DNA from: Kiritimatiellales bacterium
GTDB taxonomy: Bacteria; Verrucomicrobiota; Kiritimatiellia; Kiritimatiellales; Pontiellaceae
NCBI GenBank assembly: GCA_013042165.1
Contig: JABDQT010000075.1
Location: 1-23,718 of the forward strand
Direction of reading: 5' to 3'
DNA length: 23,718 bases
Part shown: piece by piece, positions 15,455-22,943 of the stretch
How positions within the stretch are numbered: the first letter of the stretch is position 1
Layout of the letters: every line of letters starts with the position of its first letter
Translations under genes and position numbers: made by a program
Notes under the pieces: model-generated
Database searches by the model: none
What the model saw: the letters and a program-made list of their open reading frames with translations, nothing else
Told to the model about the DNA's origin: nothing

Positions 15455-16414
15455 TTATCGAGTCAAGGTTTTCCAAAACCCGCTCGGTTCCTGGCCGATG
15501 CGCCAGAAGGCAATGCCGCGGATGGGCTTGGTTCCATAGAGATCCAATTTGGCGTTGAGCGAAGGGATGGTTTCGTAGTGCACGTTGACGGTGACGCTTT
15601 CCCGGAAAGAGTAGCTGGCCCCGTTCTCACGTTCCCCGGTTGCTTTAATTCCTTTTTTTGCCAGCTCATCCATGATTTCCCGGTTCTTGTAGGAGCGGGC
15701 GAGGGAGGGCGTCTGCCAGCCGCGGCCGTAGAGCGGAAGGCCCATGACGAGTTTGGAAGGATCGATGGTTGCCGTGGCATAGTCGTAGATCGGCCGGCAC
15801 CACGCCAGTGATGCGATAGGACCTGCCGTGCCGCCGCCGTAGTGCTCGTCGTAGGCCATGATCACGACCCGATCGGCAATCATGCCGATAAAGGGATAGT
15901 CGAAGGCATCTTGAGGATTCTTCTTTTTGTGTGCCGCCCAACGTGCCATGACGGCAACGCTGAACACCTTGCTTTTCGGCAGGGCTTTTTTGACGGCGGC
16001 GAGAAAGTTGAGGTAGGCGGTTCCGTCTTCCTTGGAAATGCTCTCAAAATCGACCTGTACGCCGTCGAACGGCTTGGAGCGTTCGGCGATGCCCGCGATG
16101 ATGCGGTCGCGGAAAGGGAGTTCGGGATCAAGATAGATATGGGCCAGCGTGCTGTTCCATGGGATGGTAACGACGAGGTGGTAACGGGTTCCGGGGTTTG
16201 CGTCCGCAAGCGCCGGAGGTGTGATATGCCCGCCACTCAGATTGCCGTCTTTATCAACCTGCGCGCTGAAGCAGGCGATATCCGTAATGGGTGAAACGGC
16301 CGGAAAATATTTTTCCTCGCCCTTCATCAGATAAGCCCATGTTTCCGGAAAGGACGCCGCCTGCACCGCGAGGGCAGGCAGACAGAGCAGGAGGACTGCA
16401 AGCCGTTTATTCAT
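15455..16414 (-). CDS. Secreted glycoside hydrolase family 18-like protein
   Basis: The 319-residue product begins with a clear signal peptide (MNKRLAVLLLCLPALAVQA). The GH18 signature FDGVQVDFESI (116-126) is complete, with E124 as the catalytic acid and D122 assisting. Further strands fit the GH18 barrel: VFSVAVMARW, VVIMAYDEHYGGG, VMGLPLYGRGW and GIAFWRIGQE. This layout is closer to the spore-cortex/peptidoglycan-lytic and chitinase-like group than to large chitinases. The substrate (chitin, peptidoglycan or another GlcNAc polymer) cannot be fixed. GGAGG is almost adjacent to the ATG, an unusually short spacing, but no other start would keep the signal peptide. It lies between the PAS protein gene and the DUF2892 gene on the same strand. 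Confidence 0.85.
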   Translation of the reverse strand: MNKRLAVLLLCLPALAVQAASFPETWAYLMKGEEKYFPAVSPITDIACFSAQVDKDGNLSGGHITPPALADANPGTRYHLVVTIPWNSTLAHIYLDPELPFRDRIIAGIAERSKPFDGVQVDFESISKEDGTAYLNFLAAVKKALPKSKVFSVAVMARWAAHKKKNPQDAFDYPFIGMIADRVVIMAYDEHYGGGTAGPIASLAWCRPIYDYATATIDPSKLVMGLPLYGRGWQTPSLARSYKNREIMDELAKKGIKATGERENGASYSFRESVTVNVHYETIPSLNAKLDLYGTKPIRGIAFWRIGQEPSGFWKTLTR

Positions 16415-16476
16415 GCCTCCACGGTAGGGTGGCGGATCGGTCGTGTCAAGGGTCGGTGTTCAGTGTGCGGAAGCCG

Positions 16477-19400
16477 TCAGCTTGCCCGTTTCATCCGATC
16501 CGAATTCTGATTGTTGGATTGGATTTTTTTGAATACGGACTGATGCTTCCGAAGGATGCTCTCAAACTTGGAATCCGCCTTTTTCGCGCTCGAGGCCTTC
16601 TGTTCGGATCCTCCTGAGAGATCGACCTTCTCATGGCTTTTAATAAGTTCCTTCAAGGCGGCTTCGGCTTGCTCTCTGTTGCGCATTTCCGTCTTGAGCT
16701 GGGTCTGGGAGGTTTTGTTTTCATCGATGACCTTGCGGTATTCACGCGCGGCCTTGGACAGATCGGTGGTGCGGTTCTGCAGCTCTTTTTCGAGTTCCTT
16801 CTTTTCTGTCTGCAGGTTCGCGATCTTTTGTTCCAGCGCTTCAGCGGACTGCTTCATCTGAACAATTTTGGCTTTCAGCTCCTTGGTACCTGTTTCGATG
16901 CGCTTGACCTCATCGCCCCTGAGCTGTTTCAGGTTGACCTTCGCATCCTCAAGAGCGGTTTCGAAGAACCTGGTATCCTTGTGCGCCTTTTCCAGTTCCT
17001 TGTCGCGTTGTTTCAAGGTTTCTTCCAGCTGTGTGTTCTTGTCGTTGAGCTCGTTCAGCTGCTTGCGAAGCTTGACCTCTTCGAGTTTGATCTCTGAGAT
17101 TTGGAGCGTAAGCTTTTCGGTCTCGCGGGCGATCCGCTCCTGCTGTCGCTGGTCCACCGATTCAAGCGTCTGCTCGAGCTCCTTGCGTTTGCCGTCAGCT
17201 TTTTCCAGCACCTTGATCTGGTCAGTGAATTCCTTTGTTTTCTGTTTCAGCGAATCGTCGAGTTCCTTGATGCGCTTCTGGAGATCCTTTTCGTGCTGGC
17301 GCAGTGTTTTTTCAGTAATCTGTTTCCGGGCCAGTTCCTGTTTGATGGCTTTGGTTTCCTGATCGAGACGCTCGCCGAACTGATGGCGGAAATCATCGAG
17401 TTCCTCCATGGTTTGTATCAGTTTTTCAGCGGCGGCTTTATGCTCGGCCACTTCCTTTTCAAGATCAGCGGTGTGCTTTTCGGACATCTGCCTGAGCTGC
17501 TCCTGGGTTTTCTTGAGAAGCTCTTCGGTCTTGGAAAGCTGCTTTTCAGTTTGATCGCGATTGGCCGAGAGCGCAGTCAGTTCCTTGTGATACTTTTCCG
17601 TGTCTGCCTTGGCCGCATCGAGTTGGGATTCTATATTCTCGCGCAAGCGCGATTCCTTGTCGAATTGTGCACTGATCTGGGCCAGATGCTCTTCCGCCTT
17701 TCGCAGTTCGTATTCCCTGATATCGAGGAGCTCTTCCCACTTTTTACGCTTATCCGTTTCCAGTTCGAGGTCCTTCAGGCGGTTGGAGAGTTCCTCTTCG
17801 AGCTGCCGCTGCCTGGTGAGCAGGCTTTCTTCATGGCGCCGCAGGGTTTCCTCGGCCGCCTTCCGCTCTTCCAGCTTCTTCGTGAACTCGTGTTCAGAAT
17901 TGACCTTCTCGGCTTCAGCTATCTTGAGCTTCTGGACGGCCTCGGAAAGGGCTTCCGCCGTTTTGCCATACTCTGTACGGGAATCGGCCAGCTCACCCTT
18001 GGTATGTTCGAGCTGTGCTTCAACCCGGTCGCGGTCGCGGCGTACTTCTTCTTCCTGGTTCTTCCGATCGGTAACATCCAGGGACAGCCCGACAACACCC
18101 TCGACAAGGGCTTCATCGGAGATGAGCGGGATTTGCACGGTTTCCATCCAGCCCGATTGTCCGGCAGTATCGTAAGGACTCTCGCTGCGTTTGAGTGTTC
18201 CGGATTTCATGGTTTCGATGGCCATCTTATCGTGGTCGCGCGGTGTGCCGGGCATCACTTCGAAAATGGTTTTTCCAATCCAGTCTTCCTGCGGAATGCC
18301 GGTACGTTTGGCCAGCTTCTCGCTGGCGTACAGATAGCGGCAGCGCGTATCCTTCACATGCACATCGGCCGGAAGGGCGCTGAGGATGCGATGCATAAAG
18401 CTGACCTGGCTTGTCAGTTCGGCCTTTTCGCGCTTCTGCTGGCTGATGTTGCGCTGCGATCCCCAGATGCCGATGAGCTGCTCATCTTCTATCAGACCGA
18501 CCACATGGTTCAGCAGGTTGAGGCGGTTGCCGCTTGGATCCTGGCGATTGGATTCAAGATCGACGGATCTGAAACCCTCTTCGATAAATGACTTGATCGA
18601 GGCGTTATTGCGGAACGGGCCGCAGCCATCCTTGAGGGCATTGATTGGTTTCCCGATCAGCTCTTCGGGTTTGGCGCCGTACATGGCCGCAAACGTATCA
18701 TTGCATTCTGCCAGAACCATGCCGTCCATAATGCTTTCCGCCATTTTTGCCGGTTCGGTCGTCAGCGGGATGGGATTCGCGGGTTCAAGTTTATAAAATG
18801 CTTCAACGGTCTCGGAGACAAAATGCGCATAGCGAGCAGTGGCGGCTTTCTGAAGAAGCTCTTGATCATGGAAGCGTGTGATGTCGGTGACCCAGCCGAT
18901 ATAACTGTCCACTTCCTTCCTGCTGTTGTAGACCTTGTTGGCGTGGCAAAGCACATAAACGTCATCGGCTTTGTCTTGCTGGAACCGAAAGATCAGGTCG
19001 AATGTCTCACCATGCTTTACAAAGGCATCCCAGACACTCTTGAAGGCCGCGTGATCCTCGGGATGAACCGCACTGAGCAGGCCCTCCTTAAGCGCCTTCT
19101 TGGGATAGAGGCCGGACATTTCCTGCAGGGCGGTATTGATGAACGAGCACCGCCCGGCCAGATCCATTTGGAACATGCCCACGTTGGCCTCATAAAGAAT
19201 ACCCTGATAGCGCTTCGAGACGTCTTTTAGGTTTTTTTGCGTTTCGTCCAGTTTCTTGCCGGTGTCGGTCAGGCGGTCACGTGTGGTACCGAGCTCGGCG
19301 GTGATATCCTTGAGTTCGCGCCGCGCATGGTTATAGCGATGCTGGAAAAGAAAGAACATCATCACCGACAGCACCAGTAGAAAACCGATGATCAGGTAGC

Positions 19401-19539
19401 TGAATACATTCATTTCGATCGGAACCGGCGTTTTAAATTCTATCTGGGCTTGGCTGGCCAGTGGCAGGGACATGATGCCTGCAATCAGGCAGACACGATT
19501 GGATGTAATCAGGAATCCCGGAATCTTCTTTTTCATCAT
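16477..19539 (-). CDS. Membrane-anchored multi-PAS coiled-coil protein without an output domain
   Basis: This 1020-residue protein starts with a signal-like hydrophobic stretch (about 9-31), a short external linker and a transmembrane helix (about 45-66). Three PAS-like domains follow: about 108-225 (ending YIGWVTDITRFHD), about 236-368 (with ECNDTFAAMYGAKPEELIGK, ending GIWGSQRNISQQK) and about 380-493 (with VKDTRCRYLYAS, ending VGLSLDVTDRKNQEEE). Residues about 494-970 are nearly continuous Lys/Glu/Leu-rich coiled coil, and the last 50 are polar. I see no histidine kinase, GGDEF, EAL, phosphatase or methyl-accepting signature. The coiled coil contains an internal repeat: RKAAEETLRRHEESL (559-573) against RKQITEKTLRQHEKDL (738-753), 180 residues apart. 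GAGG lies six bases before ATG 19539. It may be a sensory scaffold; the function is unknown. Confidence 0.85.
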   Translation of the reverse strand: MMKKKIPGFLITSNRVCLIAGIMSLPLASQAQIEFKTPVPIEMNVFSYLIIGFLLVLSVMMFFLFQHRYNHARRELKDITAELGTTRDRLTDTGKKLDETQKNLKDVSKRYQGILYEANVGMFQMDLAGRCSFINTALQEMSGLYPKKALKEGLLSAVHPEDHAAFKSVWDAFVKHGETFDLIFRFQQDKADDVYVLCHANKVYNSRKEVDSYIGWVTDITRFHDQELLQKAATARYAHFVSETVEAFYKLEPANPIPLTTEPAKMAESIMDGMVLAECNDTFAAMYGAKPEELIGKPINALKDGCGPFRNNASIKSFIEEGFRSVDLESNRQDPSGNRLNLLNHVVGLIEDEQLIGIWGSQRNISQQKREKAELTSQVSFMHRILSALPADVHVKDTRCRYLYASEKLAKRTGIPQEDWIGKTIFEVMPGTPRDHDKMAIETMKSGTLKRSESPYDTAGQSGWMETVQIPLISDEALVEGVVGLSLDVTDRKNQEEEVRRDRDRVEAQLEHTKGELADSRTEYGKTAEALSEAVQKLKIAEAEKVNSEHEFTKKLEERKAAEETLRRHEESLLTRQRQLEEELSNRLKDLELETDKRKKWEELLDIREYELRKAEEHLAQISAQFDKESRLRENIESQLDAAKADTEKYHKELTALSANRDQTEKQLSKTEELLKKTQEQLRQMSEKHTADLEKEVAEHKAAAEKLIQTMEELDDFRHQFGERLDQETKAIKQELARKQITEKTLRQHEKDLQKRIKELDDSLKQKTKEFTDQIKVLEKADGKRKELEQTLESVDQRQQERIARETEKLTLQISEIKLEEVKLRKQLNELNDKNTQLEETLKQRDKELEKAHKDTRFFETALEDAKVNLKQLRGDEVKRIETGTKELKAKIVQMKQSAEALEQKIANLQTEKKELEKELQNRTTDLSKAAREYRKVIDENKTSQTQLKTEMRNREQAEAALKELIKSHEKVDLSGGSEQKASSAKKADSKFESILRKHQSVFKKIQSNNQNSDRMKRAS

Positions 19540-19569
19540 TATACGCCTCGAAACTAAAAATTTGTCCGC

Positions 19570-19596
19570 ATTTTAAAATAGCACGTTATATGCCAA
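19570..19596 (-). promoter_or_regulatory. Possible promoter of the PAS protein gene
   Basis: On the minus strand TTGGCA (19596-19591) is followed after 15 bases by TAAAAT (19575-19570), about 30 bases before the start codon. Both hexamers are near consensus, but the spacer is short. The call rests on sequence resemblance alone. Confidence 0.3.
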
Positions 19597-19638
19597 GGAG
19601 AGGGGTTGTTTGATCCGTAGACACGGGTTGTGGTGATA

Positions 19639-19950
19639 TTATTGGGTCGATCTTGAATCGGACTTTCCCAGCAGCAGCAATAGACCGCCCAGCAGGACAA
19701 CCACGCCGCCCAGGGCCCCGTTGTTCAATCTGTCGGCTGCCATGATTTCTATCTGCGGAAGCGGTTCAGCCTCCTCTGCTTTCTCATAAACAGGAGGCTT
19801 GGGTGCCGACCGGACATCTATGGGCGGCCGGGTCGTCGGAGGATAGGGTCGGGCCGATGATGTGTCGGCATGTATGCCGCCTGCCCACTGAAGGAAGATG
19901 AGAGCGCCGCAAACGACGAGAGTCTGATAGCCTATGCCTGATTTCTTCAA
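19639..19950 (-). CDS. Small membrane protein with proline-rich linker, unknown function
   Basis: I place the start at TTG 19950, because GGAG lies eight bases upstream and it yields a regular signal sequence (MKKSGIG then TLVVCGALIFLQW, ending near GIHAD). A longer TTG start at 19998 is possible but has no ribosome binding site. The product is 103 residues: a signal or first helix, a proline-rich exported segment (RPYPPTTRPP, APKPPVYEK), an acidic stretch, and a C-terminal helix GALGGVVVLLGGLLLLLGK. I recognise no family. It is divergent from another membrane protein gene, with about 200 bases between, and upstream of the PAS protein gene on the same strand. Confidence 0.6.
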   Translation of the reverse strand: MKKSGIGYQTLVVCGALIFLQWAGGIHADTSSARPYPPTTRPPIDVRSAPKPPVYEKAEEAEPLPQIEIMAADRLNNGALGGVVVLLGGLLLLLGKSDSRSTQ

Positions 19951-20089
19951 CTGCCTGTCTCCATTTGTTGAGCCATGGACCTGTAATCCGCACCGCAAGG
20001 ATGGAGTTTACACGTAAGCAATCGGCGTGCCGGACGTGACTTAAATCCGGCCCTGACTAAATCTGCGGGGCGCATCATTCGAAAAGTGC

Positions 20090-20118
20090 ATGGCATGAAT
20101 GGTGCTAAAAAATATAAT
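20090..20118 (+). promoter_or_regulatory. Candidate promoter for the membrane protein gene at 20158
   Basis: ATGGCA (20090-20095, four of six matches to TTGACA) is followed after exactly 17 bases by a perfect TATAAT (20113-20118). The -10 lies 40 bases before ATG 20158. This is the best sigma-70-type match I noticed in the window. It lies in a divergent intergenic region. Confidence 0.5.
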
Positions 20119-20157
20119 CGATCATTATAAGCTCAACGAATGAGGAGTCGGGACATC

Positions 20158-21066
20158 ATGGACGCTGGGAAGAAAAAAAATCTGGTCTTACTCGCCGTAT
20201 CGGCCGTGGCCCTTGCTTCGGTCAATCTTCTTGCATGGGTGGCGACGGCCAAAGGAGCCATCCCGCCGGTAGATAACATGGCACTCTGGAGCAGCTTTGT
20301 GGCCATCCATGTGGTTTCCATTCTGTGGGCAACAAGCATGCTGGGATTGCAGCCGCTTGTTGTTGCCCTGTCCTACACGGCCGGCGGGGTTCTCGCATTC
20401 CGAGGAGTGGCGAACGGAGCCGGAGCGGGGGTGGTGGAAATGACCACGGCGGGGGCGACATGCGGCGCGTTTGGCGTGCTGATCCTGGGCCATGCTGTGG
20501 AAAAAGTCCGACTTGCCTTCTTTAACAGGAGACAGATTCTTTTCATGTTTATTATGCTCTCTTTGCTGCTGGCGGATGCACTGCTCATCACCACGACCGC
20601 TTCTGACGGTCGTGCGGGCTTACTGAAGGCTATTGCCATTCCGTTTGCTGTGGCAGGGATTCCTGTTGCTCTGCTTTGGTCCTTGCGGATCCGTTTGGGA
20701 TTCGGGGATTCATCCGGGGCACAAGGTGCCGGAGCCGGTTCGATGCCAGCGGATGCGCAGGCCGGCGAATCCGATTCCGACAGTCCGTTGTTCCAGATTC
20801 CGGAATTGCAGGGGAATGCCGATGTGTCCGAATCGACGCTGACCGCTGCAACATTGGAAAGCACCGTAGAAGTGGAAGCCCCCGAGCTCGAGCTGGTGGC
20901 CGAGGTCGAGCCGGATGCAGACAAGACCGAGCAGGTGAGTGACAGCGATCACGATCATGATCTGCTCTTCTTTCCGCTGGCTATTGACAGCGCTGAAGAT
21001 CGGTCAGCAACCCGGGCTGCAGAAGATGGGGCGGATCTGCGTCCGGCATTAGACAAAATCGCCTAG
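20158..21066 (+). CDS. Polytopic membrane protein with acidic cytoplasmic tail, unknown function
   Basis: From ATG 20158 (MDAGKKKNLV, GAGGAG about ten bases upstream) the product is 302 residues; an ATG six codons earlier is possible. Six hydrophobic segments occupy about residues 7-30, 40-60, 63-84, 90-109, 121-141 and 154-176. They include LVLLAVSAVALASVNLLAWV, ILFMFIMLSLLLADALLI and IAIPFAVAGIPVALLWSL. The remaining 120 residues are hydrophilic, Glu/Asp/Ser/Ala-rich, with a HDHD patch, and probably lie in the cytoplasm given basic residues next to several helices. I recognise no family. The hydrophobic half has small-residue-rich helices of a packing-dense membrane protein. It stands alone on its strand and is divergent from the small proline-rich membrane protein gene. 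Confidence 0.7.
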   Translation: MDAGKKKNLVLLAVSAVALASVNLLAWVATAKGAIPPVDNMALWSSFVAIHVVSILWATSMLGLQPLVVALSYTAGGVLAFRGVANGAGAGVVEMTTAGATCGAFGVLILGHAVEKVRLAFFNRRQILFMFIMLSLLLADALLITTTASDGRAGLLKAIAIPFAVAGIPVALLWSLRIRLGFGDSSGAQGAGAGSMPADAQAGESDSDSPLFQIPELQGNADVSESTLTAATLESTVEVEAPELELVAEVEPDADKTEQVSDSDHDHDLLFFPLAIDSAEDRSATRAAEDGADLRPALDKIA

Positions 21067-21332
21067 GGTGGTCCTCCGCCCCGAATTCAGGCGTCGCCCT
21101 GAAATCGCCTTCAAACTCGCATCGGCACTAAACGTGTTATCAGTCGATCTGCGTCCCGTGCCTGAAGAAAATTTATGCACCATGAAGCCTTTTTAATTTG
21201 TTTCCGCGAATATTGATGTAAAACCGTTATATTATGTCCATAGGTGTAGAGCTGGAGCGTTCTATGAGTGGAAGATAGCAGAGTGGTTTCGGGCTTAAAT
21301 GCGAGGTGCGGGGCTTTGTTAGAGGGGAAATG

Positions 21333-22925
21333 ATGAAATGGATTGAGCCAAGACGACGGGTAATGCTTTTCGCAATTGTGGCGGTCATGGCCTGTTGCGA
21401 GGTCGTGGCTGTGCAAAACACAGCCAGCACCAGGATTGATCGTCTTGTTTTCGCCAAGCTCGATGAGCTCGGTATTCCACCCTCCGATCCCTGTTCGGAT
21501 GAAGTATTCCTGCGGCGAGCTTATCTTGATGTGATCGGCACCTTGCCCTCCGAAAAGGAAACACGTCAGTTTCTGGCCAGCAACAGCATGAACAAACGGG
21601 AAGAGCTGATCGAAAGGCTTTTCGAGCGTCCCGAATTCGCCGACTACTGGTCACTTAAGTGGTGCGATCTGCTGCGTATCAAGGCTGAGTTCCCGAGCAA
21701 GCTCTGGCCGAATGCCGTGCAGGCCTACTACCGCTGGGTGCACACGGCGCTGTTCAACAATATGCCCTACGACGAATTCACCCGTCAGCTGCTCACCTCC
21801 AGCGGAAGTAATTTCCGCGTGGCCCCGGTCAATTTCTACCGCGCCATGCCCAAGCATGAGCCGCTTGAAATCGCGCGCATCGTGGCGCTGACCTTCATGG
21901 GTATGCGAACCGACAACTGGGAGCGCGATCAGCTTCTGGGCATGGCGGCCCTGTTCGGCAAGGTCGGTTACAAGGGGACGGCCGAGTGGAAAGAGGAAAT
22001 TGTTTTTTTCGACCCGACGATGGAGTTTGTCGATCCGGAAACCAAGGAGCCGGTTCCGGCGAGGCTGCCCAACGGCACGGTACTTGAACTCTCCGACAGC
22101 CGCGATCCCCGCCTCGACTTGGCGGAATGGCTGATCGGCAGCGATGTCTTCGCGAAAAACATCGTCAACCGCATTTGGTACTGGCTGCTCGGCCGCGGCA
22201 TTGTTCACGAGGCCGACGACTTCCGCGATGACAACCCGCCGCAAAATGCCGAACTGCTCGATTTCCTGGCGAAGGAACTGGTGGATAGCGGATATGACCT
22301 GAGGCATATCTATCGTATTATTCTCAACTCAAGAGTCTATCAGCTGGCTTCCATCCACAACGAGGGCAATGCGGCCGATGAGGACAACTTTTCCAGATAT
22401 TATGTGCGGCGACTGGATGCAGAGGTGCTGATTGATGCGATCTGCCAGATCACCGGAACAACGGAGTCCTATTCCAGCGAAATCCCCGAACCCTTTACCT
22501 TCATTCCCGAAAACCTGCGATCCATCAAGCTGGCCGATGGAAGCATTACAAGCCCGTTTCTCGAGCTGTTCGGACGTCCCCCGCGCGACACCGGCTATGA
22601 ATCCGAGCGCAACAACGTATCCTCGAGTTCGCAGAAACTGCACATGCTGAACTCCACCCACATTCAACAGAAGATTGTGAACAACAGATCCCTGCTGGGT
22701 CTGCCAGCGAAAAAGAACAAGACAAAGAGAACGCCCGCCAGTGCATGGCGCCAGCCGGAGGAAGTTGTTGAGCGCATGTACTTAACCATTTTATCGCGCT
22801 ACCCCACGGCACAGGAAAAGAGAACCGCGTTGGATTATTACGACAAAGCTGGAAGCCGGCTCGAAGCATCGGTCGATATGGTCTGGGCGCTTATGAATAC
22901 CAAAGAGTTTATCTACAAGCACTGA
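21333..22925 (+). CDS. Secreted DUF1549/DUF1553 protein (short form)
   Basis: From ATG 21333 (GAGGGG five bases upstream; ATG 21330 is too close) the product is 530 residues with a signal peptide (MKWIEPRRRVMLFAIVAVMACC). The DUF1549 domain is at about 35-200, with FAKLDELGIPPSDPCSDEVF, RRAYLDVIGTLPS and YDEFTRQLLTSSGS. DUF1553 is at about 245-520, with RDPRLDLAEWLIGSDVFAKN, VNRIWYWLLGRGIVHEADDF, YDLRHIYRIILNSRVYQL and a final LMNTKEFIYKH. These families are abundant in Planctomycetes, Verrucomicrobia and relatives and usually sit beside DUF1501 genes, as here. Long versions carry an N-terminal cytochrome c-like (CxxCH) domain; none is present. The biochemical role is unknown; an extracytoplasmic role in polymer use is often proposed. 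DUF1501 follows after 18 bases. Confidence 0.93.
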   Translation: MKWIEPRRRVMLFAIVAVMACCEVVAVQNTASTRIDRLVFAKLDELGIPPSDPCSDEVFLRRAYLDVIGTLPSEKETRQFLASNSMNKREELIERLFERPEFADYWSLKWCDLLRIKAEFPSKLWPNAVQAYYRWVHTALFNNMPYDEFTRQLLTSSGSNFRVAPVNFYRAMPKHEPLEIARIVALTFMGMRTDNWERDQLLGMAALFGKVGYKGTAEWKEEIVFFDPTMEFVDPETKEPVPARLPNGTVLELSDSRDPRLDLAEWLIGSDVFAKNIVNRIWYWLLGRGIVHEADDFRDDNPPQNAELLDFLAKELVDSGYDLRHIYRIILNSRVYQLASIHNEGNAADEDNFSRYYVRRLDAEVLIDAICQITGTTESYSSEIPEPFTFIPENLRSIKLADGSITSPFLELFGRPPRDTGYESERNNVSSSSQKLHMLNSTHIQQKIVNNRSLLGLPAKKNKTKRTPASAWRQPEEVVERMYLTILSRYPTAQEKRTALDYYDKAGSRLEASVDMVWALMNTKEFIYKH

Positions 22926-22943
22926 TCCGCAAGGAGGCAAACC

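Noticed and set aside
16421..16436. GGTAGGGTGGCGG between the PAS and GH18 genes as a second end of the palindromic element
   Set aside because: Only about ten bases resemble the element end. The internal palindromes and the other end are missing, so chance similarity is likelier.
17101..18591. Long plus-strand open frame (496 codons) opposite the PAS coiled-coil gene
   Set aside because: Its Leu/Phe-rich translation is the complement of Lys/Glu codons in the coiled coil on the minus strand and gives no meaningful protein.
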